From assembly GCF_053574225.1 (NCBI RefSeq), contig NC_135632.1, forward strand, positions 31,066,001-31,130,000: 64,000 bases of DNA, given 5' to 3'. Positions within the stretch are counted from its first letter, which is position 1. Every line of letters starts with the position of its first letter. The translations under genes were made by a program, and so were the position numbers. Origin of the DNA: Canis aureus. Taxonomy: Eukaryota; Chordata; Mammalia; Carnivora; Canidae. The notes under the pieces are model-generated. The model worked only from the letters and a program-made list of their open reading frames with translations, ran no database searches and was not told where the DNA came from. Positions 1 through 11,572 of the stretch are shown piece by piece.

Positions 1-112
1 ATTGAGGTAGCATTTGAAATAATAATTATTTTCTCTACTCAAATCAGAAAATTCTTTTAATTCTGAAATGTTGCTAAACTGAAATTATCAGGTGTTTGGT
101 ACAGAGTGTGTC
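1..112. other. AT-rich flank, no recognised feature
   Basis: Short AT-rich stretch before the first L1. It contains tgaaattatcagg at 79-91, which weakly resembles gaatatcagcag just after the L1 tail. This could be a degraded target-site duplication, but the match is too poor to claim. Confidence 0.4.
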
Positions 113-842
113 TTGAAAATCACAATGAGATACCACCTCACACCAGCGAGAATGGGGCAAATTAACAAGGCAGGAAACAACAAATGTTGGAGAGGATGCA
201 GAGAAAAGGGAACCCTCTTACACTGTTGGTGGGAATGTGAACTGGTGCAGCCACTCTGGAAAACTGTGTGGAGGTTCCTCAAAGAGTTAAAAATAGACCT
301 GCCCTACGACCCAGCAATTGCACTGTTGGGGATTTACCCCAAAGATACAAATGCAATGAAACGCCGGGACACCTGCACCCCGATGTTTATAGCAGCAATG
401 GCCACGATAGCCAAACTGTGGAAGGAGCCTCGGTGTCCAACGAAAGATGAATGGATAAAGAAGATGTGGTTTATGTATACAATGGAATATTACTCAGCTA
501 TTAGAAATGACAAATACCCACCATTTGCTTCAACGTGGATGGAACTGGAGGGTATTATGCTGAGTGAAGTAAGTCAGTCGGAGAAGGACAAACATTATAT
601 GGTCTCATTCATTTGGGGAATATAAATAATAGTGAAAGGGAATATAAGGGAAGGGAGAAGAAATGTGTGGGAAATATCAGAAAGGGAGACAGAACGTAAA
701 GACTGCTAACTCTGGGAAATGAACTAGGAGTGGTAGAAGGAGAGGAGGGCGGGGGGTGGGAGTGAATGGGTGACGGGCACTGGGGGTTATTCTGTATGTT
801 AGTAAATTGAACACCAATAAAAAATAAATTAAAAAAAAAAAA
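113..842 (+). mobile_element. L1 LINE, 5'-truncated 3' end (young carnivore L1)
   Basis: LINE-1 is an autonomous retrotransposon; this copy keeps only the C-terminus of ORF2, the 3' UTR and the tail. The ORF2 frame is open to its stop at 623-625. In the open frame that starts at base 92 the cysteine-rich motif C-x3-C-x7-H-x4-C is intact (C32, C36, H44, C49), followed by the WKTVWRFLKELK and MEYYSAI blocks typical of L1 ORF2. A purine-rich 3' UTR, an AATAAA signal near 815 and an A-rich tail follow. It lacks endonuclease and reverse transcriptase, so it cannot move by itself. The undamaged frame suggests recent insertion. The first ~20 codons of the open frame are flanking DNA, not L1. Confidence 0.93.
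747..770 (+). other. Potential G-quadruplex in L1 3' UTR
   Basis: Four G-runs (G3, G6, G3, G3) separated by loops of 1, 1 and 7 bases lie in the polypurine part of the L1 3' UTR. G-rich tracts at this position are known in mammalian L1s. Folding is inferred, not shown. Confidence 0.5.
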
Positions 843-938
843 GAATATCAGCAGACAATTCTGAAAGCAGTTTTGCCTAAGTAAAACATTCCTTCATTGT
901 CATTGCTATCTGAGTGTTCCTTCTAATGTCTTCATCTT

Positions 939-1116
939 TTTTTTTAAGATTATTTATGTTTTCATGGGAGACATGGAAAGAGAGACACAGAGACATAGGC
1001 AAAGGGGGATGCAGGCTCTCCACAGGGAGCCCAATGTGGAACTCGGACTGCATCCTGGATTCCAGGATCACTGGGCCGAAGGCAAGCATTCAACCACTGA
1101 ACCACCCAGGTGTCCC
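939..1116 (-). mobile_element. SINEC (tRNA-Lys-derived SINE)
   Basis: Read on the + strand it runs from a T-rich tail through a purine-rich gagacacagagacatagg segment to a ccacccaggtgtcccc head end, so the element lies on the minus strand. Flanks ctaatgtcttcatctt (923-938) and ctaatgccttcatctt (1117-1132) form a 16-bp TSD with one mismatch. Non-autonomous and mobilised by L1 machinery. Confidence 0.93.
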
Positions 1117-1132
1117 CTAATGCCTTCATCTT

Positions 1133-1607
1133 GTACCTATGTTTCTACCCAATAGTTATCCCCTCAAATAGTTTCAGGGCCTTGACCCAGATTTTTAAGC
1201 TGGTTCTTGACCATAGCTAGTGGTGTGTTGGAGCCAACTTGTATTGGTTCACAAGAGCTGATTTTTAAATTATCAGGAATTTTGCAAGCCAGTTTTCAAC
1301 AGAACCAATATTAAATATTAGATTATATACACTTATAATGAAATGATATTAAAAACAAAAGTAATAAATACAGCTCATCAGTTCTAATTTCTTATGGATT
1401 TTACTATTATCTATCCTCTTGAGGTTACTTATGGATATTGCATCTGTCTATTGGAAATACTATACAATATTATGTTACTCCATATCTCTGTCCGGCTGCA
1501 GATTCAGGGAAATTATGCTAGTAGGTTAAAATCAGCCATGACTGAGTACCTACACCAAGGACATCAGCAAACACAACAAAGCAAGGCTTGCTTACTTGAT
1601 TGTTGAT
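1133..1607. other. No recognised gene; possible very old repeat
   Basis: AT-rich sequence with no exon-like frame. Bases around 1190-1310 (ggttcttgacc..., gagccaacttgtattggttcacaag) recall old non-autonomous DNA transposons, but I cannot name a family. Confidence 0.3.
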
Positions 1608-1830
1608 ATCTAGACCAGGGGGACAGGAAAGTATGACTTTTAAACCAGGTACCCATTTTGGTTAATAAAGTTTAATGAAATACAGCCATGTTCATTTACA
1701 TATGTTAGGGCTGCTTTTGAACTATAATGGCAGAACTTAATGTTTGCAATTCAGAGACTACATGGCCCACAAAGCCTAAAACAGTTATTATATGATCATT
1801 TAGTCAAAAAGCTTACCAACTCCTGCTCTG
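1608..1830 (-). mobile_element. Ancient DNA-transposon-like repeat (MER group, family not assigned)
   Basis: Contains diverged forms of aataaagttttattggaaca, ctacaatggcagagttgag and acaaagcctaaaatatttac, ending in gcttaccaactcctgctctgg. These belong to a short non-autonomous mammalian element with inverted 'caggGtyggcaaac' termini. A second copy in the opposite orientation lies at about 41908-42250. Family name uncertain. Confidence 0.6.
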
Positions 1831-2500
1831 GATTTAAGAAAAATGAAAAAAAAAAGTTAATTTAAATTAACTTAAAAGTATGTCAGGTGTGTCCCTGTTA
1901 CATTGAGAATAGCACAGAAATTGAGGACATTTTTTCCAGGATTGTAAAACTAATATTCAATTCAGGAAAGAAGTCAAATAAAGCCCCAAAGTACATCACT
2001 GTTCTTCCACTTTTGTCTTATTTATTAATATAAGCTAAAATAGCTACTATTTCATGTCAAATTATGTATGTTCACAATAATATGAGTGACTTCTTTGTTG
2101 AATTGAATAATAATTAAACATTTATTTTTAGTCTGATTTTGTGATATAAAACTGATAGTGGATTTCACAAGTTACATATCAGATTTTATAAAAATATGTT
2201 TATTAGAAAAAGACCAGATTGGGAAATAACTCCATTTGTCAATCCTTGGTTAAATTACAACCACACGCTAGCTACCAATATAATAGTTTGTCAAAAACCA
2301 AGAAAGCATGTGAGAATCAATCTACTATAAAAAATTTACAATAATTTTGCTTGTTTTATTATTTTTAAAATTCTGTGCTATGCAACTTTTATATCTGTAA
2401 CATTTATAATAAACTTATGTATATTGTATTTATAAGAGTTCTTTAAGAAAAAAAAATCCAAAAGGATAGATGATTGATACCTAGATCATACATATAGATA
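1831..2500. other. AT-rich unique sequence
   Basis: Strongly AT-rich, with many short A and T runs and no recognisable repeat or coding frame. A gagaga-rich purine tract begins at its 3' end (about 2508). Confidence 0.4.
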
Positions 2501-2504
2501 TCAG

Positions 2505-2888
2505 AATGAAGACAGAGAGAGAAGGACAGAGAGAAAAAGGGAGAGAGACTTATTTTAAGGAATTGGCTCACATGATTGTGGAGGCCTGGTAAATCCAAAA
2601 TCCACAGAGTAGGCCAGGAATCTGAAGATCCATGGAGGAGTCCAAAGAAAGCCAGCTGGTAGAATTTCTCTTTGCTAAGGGGAGGTCAGTCTTTGTTTTT
2701 CTTAGGCTTCCAAATAATTGGATGAGGCCCACCTATCTACATTATGGAGGTAATCTATTTTACTTATTGGTCCACTGATTTAAATGTTATTCTCATCCAA
2801 AAATCACTTTCATATAAACATCCAGAATAATGATCAACTATCTGGATGCCTTGGCCCAGATAACATGACATATACAATTAACTATCAT
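2505..2888 (+). repeat. Ancient interspersed repeat (L1M-type 3' region?)
   Basis: Contains attggctcacatgattgtgg, gaggcctggtaaatccaaaat, ggatgaggcccacctatcta and an ending near caattaactatcatag. This block order matches a common old mammalian interspersed repeat that I associate with ancient L1 3' regions; the exact family is uncertain. It abuts the next L1 fragment directly. Confidence 0.5.
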
Positions 2889-2889
2889 A

Positions 2890-3800
2890 GACAATGAGAC
2901 ACAGAAAAAAATGCTCAACATCACTGTCAGAGAAATGCAAATCAGAACTACAGTGAGATATCACCATAAACCTGTCAGAATGGTCAAAATAAAAAAGATA
3001 ATAAATAACAAATGTTGGAGAGGATGTGGAGAAAAAGGAATGTGGGAATGTAAATTGGGGGAGCCACTGTGGAAAACAATATAGGGGGTCTTCAAAAAAT
3101 TAAAAATAGAAATACCATATAATCCAGTAATTCTATTATTGGGTATCCACCCTCCCTCACCCCCTCAAAAAAAACCCACTAATTTAAAAAGATATATGCA
3201 CTCATGTATTCATTTCATCATTATTTACAATAGTCAAGACATGGAAGCAACCCAAGCATTGATAGATAAATGGTTAGAAAAGAAGCAACATACACACACA
3301 CACACACACACACACATGCACACTCGGAGTGGAATATTACTTAGCCATAAAAATGAGATCTTGACATTTGTGAAAACATGGATGAACCTTGAGAGTACTA
3401 TGCTAAAGGAATAAGACAAAGAAAGGCAAATACTATGATTTCACTTATATGTGGAATCTAAAATAACAAAACCAAAAAACCCCAAACAATAATGAATGAA
3501 CAAAGCACAGAAATATGGAGAACAAACTGATGGTTATTAGAGGGGGGTGGGTGGAGAATAGGCAAAATGAGTGAAGGGCAGTAGGAGACACAAGCTTCCA
3601 GTTATAGAATGAGTATGTCATGGGAATAAAAGAGAGAGCATAGGGAATACAGTCAATGATCCTGTAATAGTGACGTATCCTGACAGAGTAGCTAAACTTG
3701 TGAACAGAGCATAATGTATAATCTTGTGGAATCACCACATTATACCCCTAAAACCAATGTAACATGTGTCAACTATACTTCAATAAAAAATTATCCATTA
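2890..3800 (+). mobile_element. L1 LINE 3' end, decayed
   Basis: Starts at aaatgctcaacatcactgtc, continues through the ORF2 C-terminus (caaatgttggagaggatgtg; a 91-codon open frame at 3139-3414 is part of it) and 3' UTR, and ends at tatacttcaataaaaaatt. Indels break the frame, and the cysteine-rich region has lost the segment after aaaaaggaa. It carries an internal (CA)n expansion. Older than the copy at 113-842. Confidence 0.88.
3291..3323. repeat. (CA)n microsatellite inside L1
   Basis: About twelve CA repeats followed by an imperfect CA stretch, lying where L1 consensus has the ta-rich stretch before 'tggaatattactcagcc'. Likely length-polymorphic. Confidence 0.9.
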
Positions 3801-3801
3801 C

Positions 3802-4666
3802 ATACATTTATACATGCTTTTTTTTTTTTTTTCTTGGAGTGCCATTTAAACATTGACAGCACACATGGACCCTGGATCACTCCTAACTGAATATCCTTTA
3901 GTGGTCTGCCTATCTAACAAATGGCATTTAGTTTTGTACTTCAAAGTTACAGCAGGAGGATGGATGAAACTCCTTCTTCCTATGAGTCATGGCATAGATG
4001 AGGTCACACTCAATTTACTGCACAATGACTGTGGACATACTAGCTGGATCTGGGTGTGACTGATGCATGAAGTGGAGAGGAGGAGGAAGAACCTTGATTC
4101 AGAACTGAGCAACCTTTTGAAGTGAGCTTTGTCTGCATTTGGCATCCATTCACCCTCCTCTCACAGAGAGCAACCCTTCTGTCATCGATGTCCTTGTGAC
4201 TAGCTCTGGCATTCATCCTATCTGAAGAAACAGGGCCTCAGGTGAATGCGGGATAAAGGGCTCAGAAAAGCCATATCAATTGTTACAATTACGAGCCTAT
4301 GCAGGCCTAGTCTCGTTAAATCTTAGTATGCTTTCTTGTCCATATCAAATTGGAGTGTGTCTATACAAAGATACAGAGGCATGAACAGCTGATAGTTATT
4401 TATGGAATGTTCTCTGGTTTACATTTAGCAAAGACCATGATAAGTTGATGAGATTTGAGTTTAAATGCATGATTAGCATTGGCCTCGCATAAACAAACCT
4501 AACAATGTGCTGTGTGTTATTTAATAGTTGTTCCTACCAAATGGCATTAACTTCACCTTCAGCTGTGGTCATGAAGGGGTCCACAGTGTCCCTGTGAGTC
4601 CCCTTCCAGCATATTCTTTCATTATATGTGTGGGTCACCTGGCTAGAATATCTGGAACCTCATTAA
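3802..4666. other. Unique sequence with a T-run; no gene recognised
   Basis: A poly(T) run at about 3818-3831 follows the L1. Beyond it the composition is balanced (cattcaccctcctctcacag near 4150) with no repeat I recognise. The longest open frame of the window (4528-5112, no ATG start) begins here but crosses the next SINE, so it is not a gene candidate. Confidence 0.4.
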
Positions 4667-4684
4667 ATGCCACTTTTTTAAAAG

Positions 4685-4858
4685 TTTTTTTTAAAGATTT
4701 TATTTTATTTATTTATGAGAGACACAGAGAGAGAAAGAGGCAGAGACACAGGCAGAGGGAGAAGCAGGCTCTATGCAAAGAGCCAGACGCGGGACTCAAT
4801 CCCGCGTCTTCAGGATCATGCCCTGGGCCAAAGGTGGTGCTAAACCGGGGCTGCCCAG
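4685..4858 (-). mobile_element. SINEC SINE
   Basis: Minus-strand SINE: T-rich aaagattttatttta tail end, gagacacagagagag segment, then gggactcaatcccgcg and a degenerate ctgcccag head end. Flanks atgccacttttttaaaag (4667-4684) and atgccagacttttaagag (4859-4876) match at 14 of 18 positions and are probably a worn TSD. Confidence 0.9.
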
Positions 4859-4876
4859 ATGCCAGACTTTTAAGAG

Positions 4877-6420
4877 ACTTGCAAATCTTCCTTTCCCTTC
4901 CTCTCCTCTTCAAGGATATCCCTCTGGAAGCAGCATTTATTGATTCTTTCTTAGGGATGTCTAAGTTTCTCCATTATGCCTCTATTGATGGAAAGAAATG
5001 TTCCCTGATGTCTGGGAGTGCTAACATAAAAATTTACCTTTGGGAAACTTTTATGAGGATGAAATTTGAACCTGAGTTTTTTGCAATGTGTAGATTCTCA
5101 ATTCCAGAGTGACAATTTACTTCAAATATCAAAATGCCATGAAAGATGTTTGATTTTTGTGGATTTGGTTTTAAATAACAGGGTTTGTTTCTGAGTGTGA
5201 ACCTTAGGTGTCTACTACCAATAGTTAATTCTAACATTTTGGCAATCATTCAAGGAAACACACCTATGCAGCTTAATGGCATAGTTTGTAAAAAAAAAAA
5301 AAAAAATGAAGATCAAATATTTGTGGATGGAGAATTTAAAAGAGCAAAAACAACAGCAACACTAAACTTTACATTTTTATGTAAGTCTAGCAAATGTTGT
5401 GAAAATAAGCAAACAAAGAAGTTTGTTTTAGTTTTTAAAAAACATTTATAACAATTATATATACATCAGCTGCTGCATTTCAGGAAGCAAAACTTAATAG
5501 ACATAGCATTTGCTCTTTTGCAAGCTGCTTAGGGACAAAGTAGTGTGATAAAAGCAAAAATAAAATAAGTAGTATGAATATCAATCATTCAGCAAAGGAA
5601 ACAGAGAAATTATGTTTAAAATCATCTAAGAAAGTGGCTAAGACTTGGCTTAGGCTCTGGTGATTTGTAAATAAAGAATGTATAGAAAAGATACTTCTAA
5701 GATGCCTACCACCATTTTCTGTAACACTGGGAAGAACATAAGGAACTGAAGAAAAAAAGCATGATTAATAAATTGGCAAAATGATTTTAAATGTTGCTTT
5801 TAAGAAATTGTAACAAAATGTTTCCAAATGGATGACATATTTCAACTGAAAGTATGTTAATATATTATAAAATAACTCTAGTATTTTGTGAATAAAATCA
5901 TACGACAATGAATAAAGTTACTTTTAAAATAAAGTGATTAAATGATTAAGAATTTATTTCTCTTTCATTTTCGCTTTTATTCAGACTCAGTAATTGCTCC
6001 CCCTCTTTTTTGAGAGGTAATATACTGAAGGTTTTTAATTCCAGGTAATTCCTCCACCTTTGTTAGATTGCAAAAATTTTGTATCAAGAATAATAGTTCA
6101 AAATTGTAGAGCTGCAAATATATTCATTGATAGTTAAGTAAGTATCTGGAATTTAGGAAAGTGAACTAGTGTGGACCTTTAGATTTGGAAGTGATTAGAG
6201 AAAAATAAAATTTTTATACGGGTTAAACAGCAAAGAGAGAAAGAAAGAAAGGGTGCCAAAAAGGAACCCCAGAGATTACTAGCATTTAATGAAGGAAAAA
6301 GGAAGAGGAGCTTTTGGAAGGTGATGGCGGAAATAAGAGAGAGCAGCATATCAAAGCACATGGGAGGAAGAGTTGTAAGAAGGAAGGAGAGGTTCAAAGA
6401 GGTTCATGGGAATAAAGAGT
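4877..6420. other. Repeat-poor AT-rich tract, no gene recognised
   Basis: About 1.5 kb without a recognisable interspersed repeat. It contains an A17 run at about 5290-5306 and scattered AT-rich stretches. Open frames are short and compositionally biased. Confidence 0.4.
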
Positions 6421-6546
6421 GGTCAGAACTGAGAACTGAACATTGTTGGAGTAATCAAGAGTTTATTAATGAATTTCTTTATTGGTCAGAACTGAGAATT
6501 GAACATTGTTGGAGTAATCAAGAGTTTATTAATGAATTTATTCCAG
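6421..6546. repeat. 63-bp tandem duplication
   Basis: Two adjacent copies, 6421-6483 and 6484-6546. The first 56 bases differ at a single site (gagaactgaac versus gagaattgaac). The unit begins ggtcagaactgag. Because 63 is divisible by three, an open frame crossing both copies shows a 21-residue repeat (WSELR...EFINEF); nothing suggests that the frame is translated. Confidence 0.95.
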
Positions 6547-6744
6547 GACAGTTTTTAGTGTTGATGTGTAAAAAGAAGACAGAACTGTGAATTGTGTAGT
6601 AGTGGAAGAAAATGGAAACAGTCTAGCTGCGTTTTTCACAAAGGTTGGCTGGAAAGGAAAAAGAAATAAGATGCAGGGGCAGGTAGACAGGTAGAGGATG
6701 AATAGAAGTGATAATAGAATGTTAAAATGACCTGTTTTTCATTT

Positions 6745-6911
6745 TTTAAAAAGATTTCATTTTTAAAAAGATTTATTCATGAGAGACACAGAGAGAGAGG
6801 CAGAGGGAAAAGCAGGCTCCCCATAGGGAGCCTGATGTGGGACTTGATTCTGTGACCCCAGGATCATGCCCTGAGCCAAAGACTCAACCACTGAGCTACC
6901 CAGGTGTCCCT
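6745..6911 (-). mobile_element. SINEC SINE
   Basis: Minus-strand SINE with the A-tail region duplicated (tttttaaaaagattt occurs twice). The body includes gagagacacagagagagagg and ends ctacccaggtgtccc. The exact 12-bp TSD tgtttttcattt is at 6733-6744 and 6912-6923. Confidence 0.93.
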
Positions 6912-6923
6912 TGTTTTTCATTT

Positions 6924-7382
6924 CATTTAAGACCTCAAACTGTTAGCAAAATAAGACATGGTTAGTTTTTCCAATGTGGGATTCCAGTTCACCTAAATTG
7001 GAGGTACCAAAGAGATAGCAGAGGGCCAGATCTGTGGCTCTTATCTGAACACTCACCTCCAGCCAATTACTTGTAAGCAGGATTTGCAGGATGACATAAA
7101 AAAATACTACCTTACTTTTTCCCTCCCATGTCAATAAAAGAGGTGGGAGACCTAGAGTTTCTCAGGAAACTAGAGATGATTTCTTTGAAGAGAGTAAGTA
7201 GTGTGAGTCCTCTAGACATCTGGTAAGAGGCACAGTATAGAGACTTCTCAGAGACTGTGATAAGAAGACTTTAGGGGACACAGTGGGCAAGCATCTGACA
7301 ATGAGAATAGCCAAGAGAGAAGCAACTAGCTGAGGCTGCTTGTGGTACCAGCACAGAATGTGTAAAATACTGATAGCCTATA
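6924..7382. other. Unique sequence, no gene recognised
   Basis: Mixed-composition sequence between two SINEs. No repeat, exon-like frame or RNA gene recognised. Confidence 0.4.
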
Positions 7383-7580
7383 TTTTTTTTTAAAGAGAGA
7401 AAGAGGGGGAAAGGCAGAGAGAGAGAGAGAGAGAGCAAGCAGGGTGAAGGAAGGGCAAAGGGATAGAGAGAATTTTAAGCAGGCTCCATGCCTGATATGG
7501 GGCTTGATCTCACAACCTCAAGTCATGACTCAGAATCAAGAGTTGGACACTTAACCAACTGAGCCACCCAGGCACTGCCT
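7383..7580 (-). mobile_element. Old SINEC-type SINE
   Basis: Older subfamily: long gagaga purine segment, gagcaagcagggtgaaggaag, gggcttgatctcacaacctc and ccaactgagccacccagg. Diverged, with no convincing TSD. Confidence 0.85.
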
Positions 7581-8009
7581 GACAGACCTTCTCATATCAG
7601 GTGAAAGATGTATGTTTCCCATGGATTAGACAGGACACACATGACAAACAGATCAGGCCTAATATGGCTATAGTGGCTGCCTAAAAGGCCCATCTAGGAG
7701 GACAAGGAGACTGTCGATACAAGACAATGGAGGTGAAGTGCCAGATAACCTGGCCTGAATCAGAAACCTAACCAATCATATTGTGGACAATTAATGGAGC
7801 AGAACCTTCCCTAGTGCCCTTGTAAAAAAATAGAAGGTGGCTTTTAATGTCTGTCAGGCAAAATCAAATAGGATTTGGTTGCCTCTTACCTTTCCTCAGG
7901 AAATACTGAGAAGAAAAATCCTTGGGGGAGAAAGAAAGAGGCTCCAGGTAGAAACATACAGAAAAGCAAGTGGGTATGCAGGAAGAGAATGATGTGTTTT
8001 TCCACTCAG
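7581..8009. other. Unassigned sequence
   Basis: Mid-GC stretch (cctggcctgaatcagaaacc, ccaatcatattgtgg). It could be an old interspersed repeat but I cannot name one. No gene recognised. Confidence 0.3.
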
Positions 8010-8014
8010 GTCAC

Positions 8015-8430
8015 CCTGTGTATTTGTTTTCTAGAACTACTATAACAAAATTCAGCAAACTGAGGGACTTAAACAATAGAAGTTTATCATCTCCAGTTCT
8101 GCAGGCTGGAAGCCCGAGATCAAGGTGCCAGAGGGCTGTGATACCTCTGAAGGCTCTAGGGAAAGATCTGTTCCAGGCTCTCTCTTAGCTTTTCTGGTAG
8201 TACTTTGGCTCCTGGTAGAATAATTCATCACATGGCATCTTTGTGTGTATGTTTCTGTCTCTGTATTTAAATTTCACCATTTTTAATAAAGACAAGAGTC
8301 ATATTGAATTAGGTACACCCTAATGATCTCATTTTAACTTGATTACTTCTTTTAAAACTTCATCCCCAGAACTCCAACATATTTTAGGGGCAGGAGATGG
8401 GGGACACATTCAGCCCATAATACCTGAAAA
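8015..8430 (+). repeat. Ancient mammalian interspersed repeat (family not assigned)
   Basis: Recognisable order of ctagaactactataacaaaa, ccagttctgcaggctggaag, gatcaaggtgccagagggc, agtcatattgaattaggt, accctaatgatctcatttta and acacattcagcccataat. This is the common 'pkgataacaaa...cagcccataa' repeat found across placental mammals. It predates carnivores; the name is left open. Confidence 0.6.
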
Positions 8431-8962
8431 ATCCTAATTTTTGAATATGTAGATTACATAGAAGAATAATTGATGCACAGCAGAAGGGAGAGAATTTAAA
8501 ATTGATAGATTATGACTTCTGGGGAAGATGGTGGAACAGGAGGACCATAAACTCACCTCATCCCATAGATAAAACTAGACAGCATTCATCTCAGTGCAAA
8601 AAATATGACACCATATACCTAAAACAGAGAGGGGGAGAGAAGTAGAGAACGGGTTCAAACTTAAGCAGTCATCAACTTCATACAGACTGCTATCTGCAAA
8701 AGATGTTATATACAAACCTAATGGGAACCACAAATCAAAAACGAGTAATAGATCTGCAAAGAATAAAGAGAATGGAATTCAAGATTATTACTAAAGAACA
8801 TCAGCAAACCATGAAAGAGAGAAAGAGAAGAAAGGATCAGAGAAAAACTTCAAAAACAACCACAAAAGAAGTAACAAAATGACAATAAATACATATCAAT
8901 AATCACTTTGAATCTGAATGGAATAAATGCTCTAATCAAAAGACATAAGGTGTGAGAATGGA

Positions 8963-8989
8963 TTAAACAAACAAACAAACAAACAAACC
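8963..8989. repeat. (CAAA)n simple repeat in L1 ORF2
   Basis: Six to seven aaac units replacing the short A-rich stretch of the endonuclease-coding consensus. Confidence 0.9.
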
Positions 8990-9663
8990 ATCTATATGTC
9001 TACAAGATACTCATTTCAGACCTTAAGACATCTGCAGATTGAAAGTGAGGGGATGGAAAAACATTTATTGTGCAAATGGATGTCAAAAGAAAGCTGGGAT
9101 AATAATGTTCATATTGAACAAAATAGACTTTAAAACAAAAACTGTAATGAGACAAAAAAGAACACAATGTAATAATAAAGGGTGGACAATCCAACAAGAG
9201 GACATAACAATTGGAAATATTTATGTACCCAACATGAGGGAGCACCCAAATACATAAAACAGTTAAAAACAAAGAAACTAAGCAATAGTAATAGAATAAT
9301 CATAGGGGACTTTAACACCCCACTCACATCAATGGACAGATAATCCAAACAGAAAATCAACAAGGAAATAGTGGCTTTGAATGACATACTGAACCAGATA
9401 GATTTAGCACATATATTCAGACCAGCCCATCCTAGAACAGCAATTTACAAATTATTTTCAAGTGCACAAAGAACATTTTCCAAATAGATCTTGTATTAGG
9501 CTACAAAACAAATCTCAACAAATTCAAAAAGATCAAAGTCATACCATTCATCTTTTCTGATCACAACACTGTGAAACTAGAAATCAACCATGAAAAGAAA
9601 TCTAGAAATATCACAAATATATGGTGGTTAAATAATATAACTCTCTAGACAGATACATCAAAC

Positions 9664-9684
9664 AGAGAGAGAGAGAGAGAGAGA
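9664..9684. repeat. (GA)n simple repeat at L1 internal deletion point
   Basis: About ten GA units exactly where endonuclease-coding sequence jumps to sequence just before the reverse transcriptase. It may mark the repair junction. Confidence 0.85.
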
Positions 9685-11525
9685 ACTCAAATCAACAAAA
9701 TCACAAGTGAAAGAGGAGCAATACCAATACCAAAGAAATACAAACAATTGTGAAAGAATATTATAAAACATTACGTCAACAAATTGGATAACCTAGAAGA
9801 AATGGATAAATTCCTCGAAATGTGTAACTTACCAAAGCTGAAGAAGAAATAGAAAATTTGGACAAACCAAATATGAACAATGAAATTGAATCAGTAATCA
9901 AAAACTCCCAACAAAGATCCAGCACCAGACAGCTTCAGAGGTGAATTCTATCACATATTTAAAGTGATAACACCTATGATTTTCAAATTGTTTCAAAAAA
10001 TAGAAGTGGAAGGGAAAACTTCCAAATTCATTCTATGAGGCCAGCATTACCCTAATACTGAAACCAGATAAAGACACCACTAAGAAAGAAAACTACAGGC
10101 CATTATCTCTGAGAACATAGATGCAAAGATCCTCAACAAAATTAAGTAAACCAAACCCAACAATATATTAAAAAAATCATTCACCATGATTTATTCTTGG
10201 GTTACCAGAGTGGTTCAATATTTACAAATCATCAATATTACAAATATGTGATATTACAATATTACAAATTATGATTACAATATTACAAATCATGTGATAC
10301 ATGACATCAATCCAGAGAAAGGATAAAAACCATACGATTATTTCAGTAGACACAGAAGAAGCATGTAACAAAGTGTAACGTTCATTTATGATAAAAACCC
10401 TCAACAAATCAGGTTTAAAGGGAACTTACTTCAACATAATAAAAGCCATATATGAAAAACCCACAGCTAATAGCATACTTAATGGAGAAAAACTAAGAGC
10501 ATTTTCTTCCCTAAGCAGGAATAAGACAAGGATGTTCACTCTCACCACTTTAATTCAACATAGTACTAAAATTCCTAGCTTACAGCAATTAGATAACTAA
10601 AAGAAGAGGCATCCAAATTGGTGAGGAAGCAGTAAAAATTTACTATTTGCAGATGATATTATATTCTATATAGAAAATCTGAAAACTTCCATCAAAAAAC
10701 TACTAGAACTGACAAATGAATTCAGAAGTCACAGGATACAAAAATCAATGTACAGAAATCTTTTTAATTTCTATATACTAATAATGAAGCAACAGGAAAG
10801 AAAATTAAGAAACAATCCAATATAAAATTGCACCAAAAATAATAAAATGACTAGAAATAAATCTAACCAAAAAGTTGAAAGATCTGTATTCTGAAAACTA
10901 TAAAAGGCTGATAAAAGACATTGAAGACAACACAAGAAATGGAAAGAAGAATAAATATTGTTAATTTATATACATTACCCAGTGTAATCTACATATTTAA
11001 TGCAATCCCTATCAAAATACCAACAGCATTTTTCACAGAACTAGAATAAATGATCCTAAAATTTGTATAAAATCACTAAATAGCCCGAATAGCCAAAGCA
11101 ATCCTGAAAAAGAAAAACAAAACTGGAGGTATCACGATTCCAGACTTCAAATTATATTACAAAGTTGTAGAAATAAAATAGTATGGTACTGGCACAAAAA
11201 TAGACACATACATCAATAGGACACAATAGAAAACCCAGAAATGAATCCATAGCTATAGGGTCAACTCATCTTCAACAAAGCAGGAAAGAATATCCAATGG
11301 GGGGAAAAACAGTCTTTTCAACAAACGGTGTTGGGAAAACTGGACAACTACATGCAAAAGAATGAGACTGTACCACTTTCTTATATCATACACAATAATA
11401 AAAGTACCTCTGACATTGGCCATAGCAACTTCTAGAAACATCTCTGGAGGCAAGAACAAAACAAAATTAAACTATTGGGACTTCAAAACAAAATGCTTCT
11501 GCATGGTGAAGGAAACAATTACCAA

Positions 11526-11527
11526 AT

Positions 11528-11568
<41 letters not shown>

Positions 11569-11572
11569 TTAT
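11526..11572. repeat. (TTTA)n simple repeat in L1
   Basis: Nine tandem ttta units plus a degenerate ttattattttt end. The orientation is opposite to the A-rich bias of the surrounding L1 strand, so this may be the tail of a lost antisense insertion. Confidence 0.85.

Noticed and set aside
92..625. 177-codon open frame as a possible gene
   Set aside because: It is the L1 ORF2 C-terminus with some flanking codons in front; it lacks endonuclease and RT and is annotated as L1.
4528..5112. Longest open frame in the window (194 codons)
   Set aside because: It has no ATG start (TTG), its middle is translated from an antisense SINEC (RERKRQRHRQREKQ type), and both flanks are unique non-coding DNA. 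Not a gene.
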